64,000 bases of DNA from the NCBI GenBank assembly GCA_963921825.1, contig OY997589.1, positions 49,486,638 to 49,550,637 of the forward strand. Reading direction: 5' to 3'. Origin of the DNA: Erodium maritimum. Lineage: Eukaryota; Streptophyta; Magnoliopsida; Geraniales; Geraniaceae. Below the pieces are notes generated by a model. It saw nothing but the letters and a program-made list of their open reading frames with translations, had not been told where the DNA came from and did not search any database. Below, one piece after another: positions 1 through 9,432 of the stretch (its first letter is position 1; each line of letters starts with the position of its first letter). Made by a program: the position numbers and the translations under genes.

Positions 1-2079
1 TGCTTTTAAGATAATCAGTGTATCATCTGCAAATTGAAGATGAGAAATCATAGGCCCTGAGTTGCCACAAGTTACACCAGCCAATTTTCCTTCTGAGATC
101 CCTTGTTCCAAGATTAAATGTAAACCTTCAGCTGCAATTGCAAATAAAAGAGGGGATAAAGAACAGCCTTGTCTCAGTCCTCTAGAAAGTTTAAAATCCT
201 CTGAGGGAGACCCATTAATCAGGACTGATCCCCATGCCCTGAAGCAAGAAGCCATCCACCCTCTCCACATCTCACCAAATCCCATAATTTTGAGCACATT
301 ATTCAGATATTTCCAGTCCAAGTGGTCATAGGCCTTTTCAAAATCAGCTTTGAATAGAATTACTTCTTCTTTGGAATGTTTAAGTGAATGCAACACCTCT
401 GAGGCTATAAGTATACCATCCAGAATTTGTCTCCCTGCTATGAATCCTGTTTGAACATCACTAACAAGCTGGTCCATCACTGTCTTCAGCCTTGCAGCCA
501 ACACTTTTGAAATGATCTTATACAATGCCCCTACCAGACTAATAGGTCTATAATCATTAAAAGAGGAAGGGTTTGCCACTTTTGGGATGAGGGTAAAAAA
601 GGAAGAGTTGATACCCTTGCCCAGCATGCCTGTGGAGTGGAAATGGTGGAAAAATAATAGGATATCATGTTGCAAAAAATCCCAACCTCTTTGTAAGAAC
701 TTGAGAGTAATCCCATCTGGACCTGTGGCCTTTTCCCCATCACAAACTAAAACTGCAAAGTGTACTTCTTCAATAGTGAAGGGCCTTTCTAAAAAATCAG
801 CCTTGGCTTGTGATATAGAATTGAAAGGGAGGTGAGAGACATCAATAATCACTGAGTTGGTCTTGTGGAACCTGGAACTACAATGTGATGCAGCAGCAGT
901 CTTGATATCTTTAGGTGAAGTATAAATTTGGCCCTCCTCCAGTATTTGAGTAATTCTCTTTTTGGTGGCAGAGAAATTTGCCCATAAATGGTAATATTTT
1001 GTATTTCTTTCCCCTTCCTTGATCCACTTTAATCTTGATTTTTGGCTCCACAATTTTGCCAAGGCTTTGAATTTTTGTACTAACACAGCACTGCACAGAG
1101 ATCTTGAAGCTCTCTCAGCATCAGTAAGGGCCCTAGTTTCCAGTATGCCATCTAAGCCATTTATCTGAGATTGCAACTCCTCAATGGAGGTCTCCACATG
1201 TCCAAAAACCTGAGTATTCCATTTCTTGAGAAAGGTCTTAAGCTTCTTAAATTTTAACCAGATCACCACATGAGGGTCCCCCACCTCCACAAGCTCTCCC
1301 CAAAATTTAGCTACATCCTTTAGAAAAGTGGGATGGTCTAACCATACATTCAGGAATTTAAAGGGTCTTGGGCCCTAATCAATGATAGGATCACTTAGAA
1401 TGACTGGCTTATGATCAGAAATAGCCCTAGCAATACAGTTTTGGGACAAATTATGAAAAGTGTTCATTACTTGGGGTGCAAGCAAGAACCTATCCAGCCT
1501 AGAGGCAACGGAATTTGTCCCAAACCAAGTAAAATTCCCACCCACCAGAGGGATATCTAAGAGTGATGCCTCATTTATGAATCTATTAAAGCTTCTAATA
1601 GAGGATAAAGACTGGGAGTTGCCAGTTTTCTCAGAAACCTGTAATATAGCATTAAAATCACCAGCACAGATGTAGAAAGGTCCTAGCAAGCTGATCTCCT
1701 CAATAAGTGCAGTCCAGAGTGTTTTTCTTTCCCTAGCATTACAAGGAGCATAAACATTTATGATTGATAGAGAAACTTTCCATTCTTCAGAAAAACCTGT
1801 CCAGATCAAAGCATGTTGTATGGGCTTTATACTTTGCATCAGAAAAAAGTCAGTGTTCCAGCAAGTGCAAACCCCCCCAGAGAGGCCTATAGCATCAATA
1901 ACCACCACCTTCCATGCCTCAGAAAGTCCTATAGACCTTTGAAAATAAATAGGTAACTTCTGCAATTTTGTCTCTTGTAGCAATAAAAAACAAGGTTTTT
2001 GCTTCTATATCACACCCTTTAATGCCTTCTGCTTCTGCACAGAAGAGACCCCTCTTAAATTCCAAGAGAGGATCTTCAT
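1..2079 (-). pseudogene. LINE ORF2 (endonuclease plus reverse transcriptase), partial and broken
   Basis: ORF2 begins with ATG at 2,079-2,077, seven bases after the ORF1 stop (TAG, 2,087-2,089). The N-terminus MKILSWNLRG and the motifs LLLQETKL, AGDFNAIL, SRLDRFLL and SDHKPVIL mark an exonuclease-endonuclease-phosphatase domain with its catalytic residues kept. In-frame TAG codons at 2,005-2,007 and 1,375-1,377 interrupt it (the second replaces a Trp that LINE-2 keeps in DWGPRPFKF). Beyond that, reverse transcriptase motifs are readable: KATGPDGI, DYRPISLV, FKADFEKAYD, GLRQGCSLSPLLF and, near the left edge, LQFADDTL. The frame leaves the window there. Confidence 0.87.
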
Positions 2080-2086
2080 TCCTGGC

Positions 2087-4657
2087 CTAATCAGTGTTGA
2101 AAGCTCTAGCTTGAGATTCTATCTCATCCAGACATACATCCTCCTCTTCCTCAAGATCAATGAAGTCATCCCCAGAATCTGTCTCAAAATTTACTCTTTG
2201 GTTGATCTCAGCTTCTAAATTATCAAACTGATCTATGACAAGTTCATCAGCCACAAAAGCCTTTAACCCAATTGCCTTGCAATATTCCCAAGGGCTTTGA
2301 ATCCCTTCACCAGTTGTTGGTGACTCCACTGCCTTCTTCTTCTTCTTCTTATCTGTCAGAGATAGCAAAGGTGTTTCTTTCCCTCTCCTTGATCTTGTAT
2401 CATATACATATGAAACTTGAGGTTGCTTTGATTTCCTCTTTGAGAATTTTGTTTTTGTTTGGGGAGTAAAGTGCTGAGTTTTAGTGATCAAAGTGACTGA
2501 GGTGGCTGCTAAGGACTGTAGAGATTGTATTCCCTCCAAAACTAAAGTGTTCTCATTTCCAAAAATTTCTGGTGGTCCCTGAGGTGAAGTGTAGTCCTCA
2601 ACCCTTACCATCTCATTAATGCCTTCCCCTTTAGGTATATTGATATGAGGTTTATCAGTTCCCAAAACTGAGGCAGTTTCTTGGGCTTCCAACTCATCTG
2701 CAGCTTCAATATCCAATGGACTAAACCTGTTGGATAATAAAAGATGCTTTTCTTCCTCCATCAGCAGATCTTCAAGGTTTTGAGGTTGAGAAAACACAGG
2801 GAGAATATCAGAGGAATGTTTGTTGGTAGCCATTAATGGAGAATCCTCATAAGTATCCTTGACCACACCTGAAGAGATGGAAAATTCTGCTTTGTGGATC
2901 TTTACTGTCCCTGACATTTCTTCAGCATTTAACATCTGTGAATTTGTGATACTCATACCTTCCAAAATAATTTTCTTTAAGCCAAACTCTTCCCCAGCCT
3001 GTTCTTCTGATTTTGTCAAAGAATTGTTGTAATTCAAAACTGATGCTTGACCATTGTCTTGGCTTGCTTCAACCTGTTCCCCTGAAACCTCAATTCTAGG
3101 TAATAAGAAAGTGACCTTCTTGGTATTAGTAGGACTCAAATCCTGTTGAGGAGGGCTGATCTGAGTAGGGTTCAAATCTTGTTGAGGAGGGCTGGTCTGT
3201 GTCTGCAATGGTGTTGAAAATTGACTTGACATGGCTTCTTCATCAATAGAAGTAGAGGAGGACAAATAAGAGGGAGGGGGATCCCATTGAGGAAGTAAAT
3301 TTTTATCAAAAGAGGTAACCAATGTCTTGTACCTGGTCTTCTTCAGAATCACTGATGAATGCTTTGTGAAAACACTCAGCTGAGGAGCATGAATCAAAAC
3401 AAAGGCTTTGTCAAGATGTGTACCTTTGATTGTTTGTGGATGTGTATAAACCAAATCTCCCCAACCTTGTATTGATTTTTCCAGAGATTCCTCACACCAA
3501 CCCAGAAAAGGTATGCCTGTAACTGAGACCCATTGAAACCTCCCACTCCTCACTAACCATTTCTGACTCTTTGGTAGTAATATGACCCAATTATCCAACC
3601 AGTTTGAGTTCTCTTCAATCATCAACTTCTCAAATTCCTCATCTGGGAAAGTAAGGAGTACACACCTTTCCCCCAAATCTCTGACCTCAATGTCACTAAC
3701 TCCCTCAATAGCCATTTCTCTAGCTATTCCTTGTGCACTCAGGTTTCTCCAAGATATTGCCACATGGGAAGTTTTCAACTTCTTCTCAAATGCAGTGACC
3801 ACCGAGCCTAGCTGTGTGTGAGGGTAATCAATCTGTGGGAGTGTCTGTATAGTTGGTGCTAAATATTTGTCCACTCCAGGCTCCTTCTTCTTCCAAAAAT
3901 TCAGAGTCGATGAATCCAAGTACTGTTTTTCTTTCTTTCTCCAAGCTTCAGTGATGAATACTTTAAACCCACAGAGATGCCAGCCATTGAACATGCTGAT
4001 GACTTTCCTTAATCCTTCCTCTTGTTTAAAACGAATGAAAGCAAAGTTTCTTCCTCTTATATTTGGTTTGGTTGGTGCTTCAATTGAGATGATCTGTCCA
4101 GCTTCTTTGAACTGCTCTTCCAGCCACAATGGTGAGGCCTCTGGTGGAATGTTGCTTACAAAAGCCCAAAACTCTTTCTCTCCCGTTTTCACTTCATTCC
4201 AACCTCTGTCTCCATGTTCTATGGATTGAGGTCCAAGCCTCCTTCTCCACTTCTTGCCAAAATCAGTGTTTTCATCTAGAAGCAAGCCTCTGCCATGTTT
4301 GTGACTTTGTTCCGACTTGGTTCCTCCTCCAAAGCCCGGCAGTGGGCCTGTGTCTGATCTAGAGGACGTGGCTTCAAATTGATATAAGTTCTTCTTTGTT
4401 GTAGAGTTAAGTTTTCTGACCGATCCATCTGCTCTTGTTGTGAAGAATTGCTTTTCACTGTCGAACATGTTTGTGCATTTGAAATTTTCCTTGATGTACT
4501 TTCTGTCCTCAGACGAGGTTGGTGTATTCTGCTGCTGTGGGGAAATGTGGATTGGGGTCACCTGTTCCGATGGTGATCGAGGTGTCGGGGGTAAAGTTGT
4601 AGGTCTTGGATCCAAATCCAAAGGAGAAGGCTCTCTCGCCATTGCAAAGCAGAGCAC
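2087..4657 (-). CDS. LINE ORF1 protein with RRM-like and DUF4283-like domains
   Basis: An open frame of 856 residues. Two starts are close together: M1 (MLCFAM) and M6 (MAREPSP); M6 looks the more natural N-terminus, but the choice is not decided by sequence. An RRM-like fold lies at about residues 165-240 (EFWAFVSNIPP as RNP2, NFAFIRFK as RNP1). A DUF4283-like region follows at about 320-450 (DLGERCVLLTFPDEEFE, then GIPFLGWCEE). A low-complexity linker contains a 12-residue duplication around SPPQQDL. Near the C-terminus there is a lysine run and the box EYCKAIGLKAFVADEL followed by a strongly acidic tail. The same box ends the ORF1 of LINE-2. ORF1 proteins of L1 elements bind the element RNA to form the RNP. 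No CCHC knuckle was seen. Confidence 0.88.
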   Translation of the reverse strand: MLCFAMAREPSPLDLDPRPTTLPPTPRSPSEQVTPIHISPQQQNTPTSSEDRKYIKENFKCTNMFDSEKQFFTTRADGSVRKLNSTTKKNLYQFEATSSRSDTGPLPGFGGGTKSEQSHKHGRGLLLDENTDFGKKWRRRLGPQSIEHGDRGWNEVKTGEKEFWAFVSNIPPEASPLWLEEQFKEAGQIISIEAPTKPNIRGRNFAFIRFKQEEGLRKVISMFNGWHLCGFKVFITEAWRKKEKQYLDSSTLNFWKKKEPGVDKYLAPTIQTLPQIDYPHTQLGSVVTAFEKKLKTSHVAISWRNLSAQGIAREMAIEGVSDIEVRDLGERCVLLTFPDEEFEKLMIEENSNWLDNWVILLPKSQKWLVRSGRFQWVSVTGIPFLGWCEESLEKSIQGWGDLVYTHPQTIKGTHLDKAFVLIHAPQLSVFTKHSSVILKKTRYKTLVTSFDKNLLPQWDPPPSYLSSSTSIDEEAMSSQFSTPLQTQTSPPQQDLNPTQISPPQQDLSPTNTKKVTFLLPRIEVSGEQVEASQDNGQASVLNYNNSLTKSEEQAGEEFGLKKIILEGMSITNSQMLNAEEMSGTVKIHKAEFSISSGVVKDTYEDSPLMATNKHSSDILPVFSQPQNLEDLLMEEEKHLLLSNRFSPLDIEAADELEAQETASVLGTDKPHINIPKGEGINEMVRVEDYTSPQGPPEIFGNENTLVLEGIQSLQSLAATSVTLITKTQHFTPQTKTKFSKRKSKQPQVSYVYDTRSRRGKETPLLSLTDKKKKKKAVESPTTGEGIQSPWEYCKAIGLKAFVADELVIDQFDNLEAEINQRVNFETDSGDDFIDLEEEEDVCLDEIESQARAFNTD

Positions 4658-4850
4658 CAGACGAAGACGATGGGATTCGTGGAGAAGCAGTGGCGCTGGT
4701 GGTTGTCCGGTGATTGAAAATCACCCTGAACACTACACCCCAGATATAGAAGAACAACCGATGGAGATGATGAAGAAAATTGAAGAACACAAAGAACACC
4801 AAGATAGTTACTGTAGAGTCTTCATAGCAAAGCACTGTAGCTAGAGAGAG

Positions 4851-5790
4851 TTTTTGAATGTTAATGTTCCGCTTGAGTTAGTATCAAGACTTTAATGTGG
4901 GCGGTTTTCATCATCAGTGTTAAAATAAGTTGTCTCATGAGTCATGACAGAAGAGCAATAGTAAATTATGTCGCTACAGTCAGTATAGTTGTATGGTTAC
5001 TACAAACTTGAGGGTGCCTTAAGTTTTATGAGTTTATCCAATAGTGTCGACAACAATTTAAAGTAGTACTATTGTAATATGATTGTTGAACGTACATTCA
5101 GTTATCGATTTTATCTTTACCGTCAATAAATATGGCCCAAAATAACTAATTGGCATGTTGTGATTGTTAGACCGTAGAACAAAAAATTAAAATGTACTAC
5201 ATTTTAAACTCTCCGATATTTTATTTCACTTACTTTCATGTATTGTTTTTTAGGTTTGATTTTGCTCAATTATTTGAGCCTGGATTGACCTATAGAAAAA
5301 CGTATAATTTATCTAATAATATACCGTGTATCGCGCGGTGCTCACACCTAGTTTGAAATAATAAAGATGAATGGTACATAACAAAGAGCACAAAGTATTC
5401 AATATTTCGATACCGAATCAAATCAACCACACAAAGTAAAATCACCAGCGGCAAGCTTAAAAGCTTATTATGCACACCAGTCCAATACAATTCATCATGA
5501 ATCTATTTTAAAAGAAAAATAAATAAATGGTACACATCAAAAAGCACAAAGTGTATACAGGTTCTTGGAGCAACAGACTTTGAACTATTACAACTTTGCT
5601 CCTATTGATTTTTTCAAAGGGTGCATCTTTCCATTTGACAAATGAAGAGGAATTCCTTTATCACATAGTCTTGCTTAATCTGGCAAAAAAACGAAGTCAA
5701 AATACTGTAACAATGAAGTAGGTCATCACGTAAAAAAGTTATGTCAACTTTAACTTCTTTCCTTAATGTTTTAAGCAAATATAAAAACCT
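4851..5790. other. AT-rich spacer without recognisable gene
   Basis: No coding signal was recognised. A short diverged duplication is visible: a roughly 32-base segment containing ATGGTACA and AAGCACAAAGT occurs near 5,367-5,398 and again near 5,525-5,556. The spacer separates the 5' end of LINE-1 from the ORF1-only unit. Confidence 0.4.
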
Positions 5791-5793
5791 CTA

Positions 5794-5874
5794 TTGGTAT
5801 TGAATAGCATCGCCCGTTATTGGTTCAATACATCCCGAGCAGAACGAAACATTTTGAAATGCCAAAACCTCCCG

Positions 5875-5907
<33 letters not shown>

Positions 5908-7567
5908 TTATTGGCCTCCGGCCACCCTTGCTCCTCCCCTTCTTCTCGCCTCTTCGTCTGTAATCTCCCGGTGGATTGCACCTCTGAGACTCTCGCCAGC
6001 CTTTTCAAGGATTTTGGTCCGGTTAACCGTGCTTACCTGCCTTCCTCCCCCACAAGTTCTGGCAAGAAGTTTGGCTTCGTCTTCCTTCGCAATTCCGCCT
6101 TGGCGGCTGCTGCATCTATCTCCCTTTGGGTCTGATCGTCTCATTGTAGACTTCTGCAAGGGACCTCGTCGGGGAACCTCTCGCCCTCTCCAGACTGCCC
6201 CCTCCGGGGCGTTGGCAGCCCCCTCTGTTATACGCTCCTTCAAAGACGTGGTCTGGGGGGGACTACTCCTCCCTCTCCTCTTCAAGGCAGCCCCGACTCC
6301 ACCCTTTCCCTCACCTGCTCGGGCTCTCTTGGCCCCTTTGACACCTCTTTGCTCGGCTCCTCCATCATCGGAGTGTCCCGCGACAACCGGCCGGCCTCTT
6401 CGCTCCAGGCTGATCTCCCTCTCGCTTTGGTCGGAGAGGTGCGCTTGGCTGAACTTGGGGCCAAAACCTTTCTAATCTATTTCTCCTCAGTTGAGACATT
6501 CAAATCCATGGAAGCCAAGAACTGGTCGGAGCTCCGGCACATGTTTTTCGACTTCTTTGCTGATCTGAACTCCGTGGTTGACGACGATCGTTTCAGTTGG
6601 ATCTCCATGGCCGGAATCCCTCTCTCTGGATGGTCGCTTGCCTCAATTCGCAATCTTGCTTCGTCGGCCGGAACCCTGGTTGCTGTTCACCCCTGCTCTG
6701 CCTCCTTCAATCGTCTTGACTTGGCTTTCGCCCTAATTTTCACAAGCAATTGGTCCCCCATCAATTGCTTGGTTGAGCTCGATGTCTATGGCACCAAATC
6801 CCCCGTTCGGATTGTCGGAATCGAACCTCACCTCGTCCCTGACTCCGTTTTGGATTGCGTCGATTTTGAAGATGGAGAATTAGAGTTTGGCGCGGTGCTT
6901 GAGTGGCCAGCGCCCCGCCCTCTCTCCTCGTCTTCCTCTCCTCCCGGCAACCCGAACCTGTCGCCGGAGCTCGGCTCCGTTTCTCTCTTCCCATCGGCTC
7001 AGTCTCAGAACCCCAAGAGTCGCGCCTCCTCGTCTCCTGCACGCACCATCTCGTTTTCCATGTAGCTTTGTCCCGAGGTCAATAATGTCGTAAACCTCTC
7101 CTCTTCTCGAGACAACGTGTGCTTTGCTTTGAGACAGGACCTCCCTCCATCGGGCATGGTCGTTGATAAAGGCTTGCTGGCTTTTACTACGTTTGGCCAG
7201 CAGCTAGGCCCGACTGCTTCCAAGCCCAAGCCTACTGCTACCCTGGACCCCAAGCCCCAGGCCCATCCAGTGCCTCCCCGGCCTGCGACCCCCTCTCCCG
7301 AGCCCTCTGATTTCTCGTCTTTTATCGCCGACATCCGCTCTCCGGCTACTGACCCGGGTTTCAATCCTGCTTCGTCCCAAACATAAATACAAGAGGATTC
7401 GTAACGGTCGTCAGAAGTCCCTTAAGGCTCTCAAGGATGTCAGCCCCTCCAGATCCCGGCGGAAGAAGTCTGAGGCTAAACGTGCTTGGGCCCTCTGTAA
7501 GACGATGGGTTTCATCTCTTCGTGTAATGATAAGGACACTATCAAACTGTTCCAAGATATCGGCTAA
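5794..7567 (+). pseudogene. LINE-type ORF1 of half-LINE A, frameshifted
   Basis: The protein is readable in pieces over several frames. First comes a proline run encoded by a C tract, then an RRM-like domain (RLFVCNLPVDCTSETLASLF, then GKKFGFVFLRN). A frame change near 6,120 follows, then a basic segment (GSDRLIVDFCKGPRRGTS). The DUF4283-like region (DDRFSWISMAGIPLSGWS; TLVAVHPCSASFNRLDLAF) reads at 6,349-7,065 and ends at a stop. A proline-rich stretch follows at 7,117-7,386, and the C-terminus reads in a third frame (about 7,370-7,567) with a basic patch and RAWALCKTMGF. At least three frame breaks or stops make this copy dead. The order of parts matches ORF1 of LINE-1 and LINE-2, but composition is much more GC-rich, so it is a different subfamily. 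Confidence 0.7.
5876..5907 (+). repeat. Uninterrupted C tract, 32 bases
   Basis: A pure run of 32 C near the start of half-LINE A; on this strand it encodes a proline run just before the RRM. Such a long homopolymer is unusual, and its length is sensitive to sequencing or assembly error. Confidence 0.9.
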
Positions 7568-7846
7568 CCTTAGCCCTCTTCTTGCTCTTCTCTTCTCCAG
7601 TCTTTTGCTCTTCATCCTTCGATTGTAATTCTCCTTTGGAGTGTTTTGTTTGGTTGAATAAAAATTCGTTTTTTTTGCTGATAAAAAAAAACCTATGTCT
7701 CCTAATATGACAAAGAAATAAGAAAAATAGATGATAGCCCCTCTTCAAATCCTACTAATCAAAATATATCCCTCTTTAAATCCTACTAATCAAAATCTGT
7801 AATTCTTGTAGGAAAAAAAACATGGTTGATTTCTTACCTATTGTAC

Positions 7847-8098
7847 TGTAACATCCCGCCCTGCCAGACCCGGGCCCCACGCGCGGCGATGTTAGGTCTG
7901 CAGCCCAATACACCCCAACCCTTCTGGTGTACCGTCCACAGACAAATACCAACCTAGGTTGTTGATGAGACTTGAACCCAAGACCTCACCCTTTATAGCA
8001 TTTCCTTGAGTGATGCTATCACCAATTGAGGGTGTACTGGGCTGCAGACCTAACATCGCCGCGCGTGGGGCCCGGGTCTGACACAGCGGGATGTTACA
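7847..8098. mobile_element. 252-bp inverted-repeat (MITE or foldback) element with tRNA-like core
   Basis: Near-perfect terminal inverted repeats of about 65 bases begin TGTAACATCCCGC and end in its complement. They include the shared blocks AGACCCGGGCCCCACGCG and CGATGTTAGGTCTGCAG. The flanks carry TGTAC on both sides (7,842-7,846 and 8,099-8,103), a possible 5-bp target duplication, although GTAC is itself palindromic so the duplication is not fully secure. The core, read on the minus strand, contains CTCAATTGGTGATAGCA, like an A box, and GGTTCAAGTC, like a B box of a tRNA gene, about 35 bases apart. No protein is encoded. The superfamily is not clear from the termini. Confidence 0.7.
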
Positions 8099-8103
8099 TG
8101 TAC

Positions 8104-9150
8104 ACTTCCCTGAATAAGAGGAATAAAGACGTCCTTGTTCTTATTGAAAAACCATAACCATCATATAACCAAACAATAACACTATAACGTCCCATGATGT
8201 AGATAGTGAAAATCTCCAAGGGTATACTAACATAATAATACCTTATTATTGAGGTTTGGCCAGAATAGCTTGCTTGGCAGAGGAAAATGATGCACATAAG
8301 TCAAACATAAATACAAAATAAAGTTAAAGCAATAAAATTTCAAAATGACATCACAAAGACATTTTATCAAATTTCAAAACGACATGTCAAGTCATTTTAT
8401 CAAACACATTGTGACCATAAACAAGAACCAAACTCAAGTATGAAGAAGCAAGACCAAAGCTTTGAAATTGAGTTGAATCAATGTACCTGAATTCACAATA
8501 CTGAGATTATTGGCCCATAACATATAATTGCCATTCTCATCGGGATGATTAGGTTGTGAACATAAGTAAGGAGGTGGATGATGTTGGTTGCTTCAATTCC
8601 TAATTCACAAAACCACTCACATTCAAAAATGCAAATAGTCAACAAAATCATCAATAAACAAACATAATAATGAATGTTTCGGAAACTATCACTTGTCTTC
8701 CCTATAATTCAACAAAACCTATCCATCACTTCACCTCGAGAATCTACCAGATCAAGCCTTAGAAACTCGGTTCATAGAGAGAGCAACAAAGGGTCAAAGG
8801 ACTTGAAAAACAAATGAATTCAAAGGACTCGCAAGACCGATTGTCACAAAGCTTGTATCTCGATTTGACATGAACATTAACCATGAAAGAGTGGAAACAC
8901 TGTTCCAAAGTTGTAAGATAATTATTCATACATACTTGGTGTGAGAACTGATTAAGGCACGCTTATCTGAGAAAATAATTATTAACGATGCCCTGAAAAT
9001 TATAGTGCACTATGAAGGGATATATTTCACACAACTGATTCAAAGAGATGTTGCACACATTTAAATGATGTGCCAATATATTATTACTCCTATCTTGTAA
9101 GCACTTATTTATACGATATACCATATTCCTAACACTGATTCTCCAATATG
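8104..9150. other. AT-rich spacer, no gene recognised
   Basis: Short open frames only, without recognisable protein similarity. It contains a short internal duplication (CAAAATGACATCACAAAGACA and CAAAACGACATGTCAAGTCA, both followed by TTTTATCAAA) near 8,340-8,400. Confidence 0.4.
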
Positions 9151-9261
9151 TTGTGAACATGTACATGAGGGCAAGAGCAAAACACAATTGATGACAAGTT
9201 GTATCAACAATTTGTACACTTATGTCGTTAAAAACCAATAAAAAATCAATTATTCTCCAAT
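9150..9261. repeat. Diverged tandem unit, left part split by LINE-2
   Basis: The sequence AACATGTACATGAGGGCAAG, then AACACAATTGATGACAAGTTG, then ACCAATAAAAAATCA, recurs on the far side of LINE-2 at 15,200-15,430 in two to three further partial units. The unit is roughly 100-120 bases. LINE-2 therefore landed inside an older tandem array. Confidence 0.6.
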
Positions 9262-9276
9262 ATGTTGTGAGATATA
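9262..9276 (+). repeat. LINE-2 target-site duplication, left copy
   Basis: ATGTTGTGAGATATA is repeated exactly at 15,174-15,188, directly after the LINE poly(A). This fixes both ends of LINE-2. Confidence 0.93.
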
Positions 9277-9432
9277 GTGGTCTTCATCAGTGGTCTTCAT
9301 GGCGTCGATTCTTGGCTCTTCGATCATGGTGTAGTGTCCTTGGTAATCAACAGTTAGGTTACCGGACCACCATTACTTGGAACCAGGTTTGGTTACTTTG
9401 GGAGGGATTTCATCTTCGTTTGTTGAGTCGTT

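Larger units (their letters stand above)
1..4850 (-). mobile_element. LINE-1: L1-type non-LTR retrotransposon, 3' part outside window
   Basis: A plant L1-type LINE read from right to left. It has a possible short 5' UTR (about 4,660-4,850), then ORF1 (RRM-like and DUF4283-like), then ORF2 with an AP-type endonuclease and a reverse transcriptase. The window begins inside the reverse transcriptase, just after the FADD catalytic box, so the RNase H/zinc-finger end, 3' UTR and poly(A) are off the left edge. The 5' limit is an estimate based on where coding-like sequence ends; no target duplication can be tested. ORF1 is fully open but ORF2 has at least two in-frame stops, so this copy could not move by itself. 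Confidence 0.85.
5791..7691 (+). mobile_element. ORF1-only LINE-like unit (half-LINE A)
   Basis: A GC-rich segment encodes a LINE-type ORF1 (RRM, DUF4283-like region, basic linker, C-terminal CK..G box). After the ORF1 stop at about 7,565-7,567 it has only a roughly 115-base 3' UTR ending in TTGCTGAT plus a run of A at 7,683-7,691. The same 3' end signature closes the full LINEs here. No endonuclease or reverse transcriptase is present between ORF1 and the tail. The octamer AAAAACCT occurs at 5,783-5,790 and again over the poly(A) end (7,687-7,694). This is a weak candidate target duplication because it overlaps the A run. The layout resembles mammalian HAL1 elements. A deletion derivative of one LINE copy is the main alternative. 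Confidence 0.62.

Noticed and set aside
4129-4844. Plus-strand frames opposite LINE-1 ORF1
   Set aside because: Shadows of the long minus-strand ORF1, with no recognisable domain.
6761-7392. Arg/Gly-rich minus-strand frames
   Set aside because: Shadow frames from the GC-rich half-LINE A; the plus strand carries the recognisable RRM and DUF4283-like motifs.
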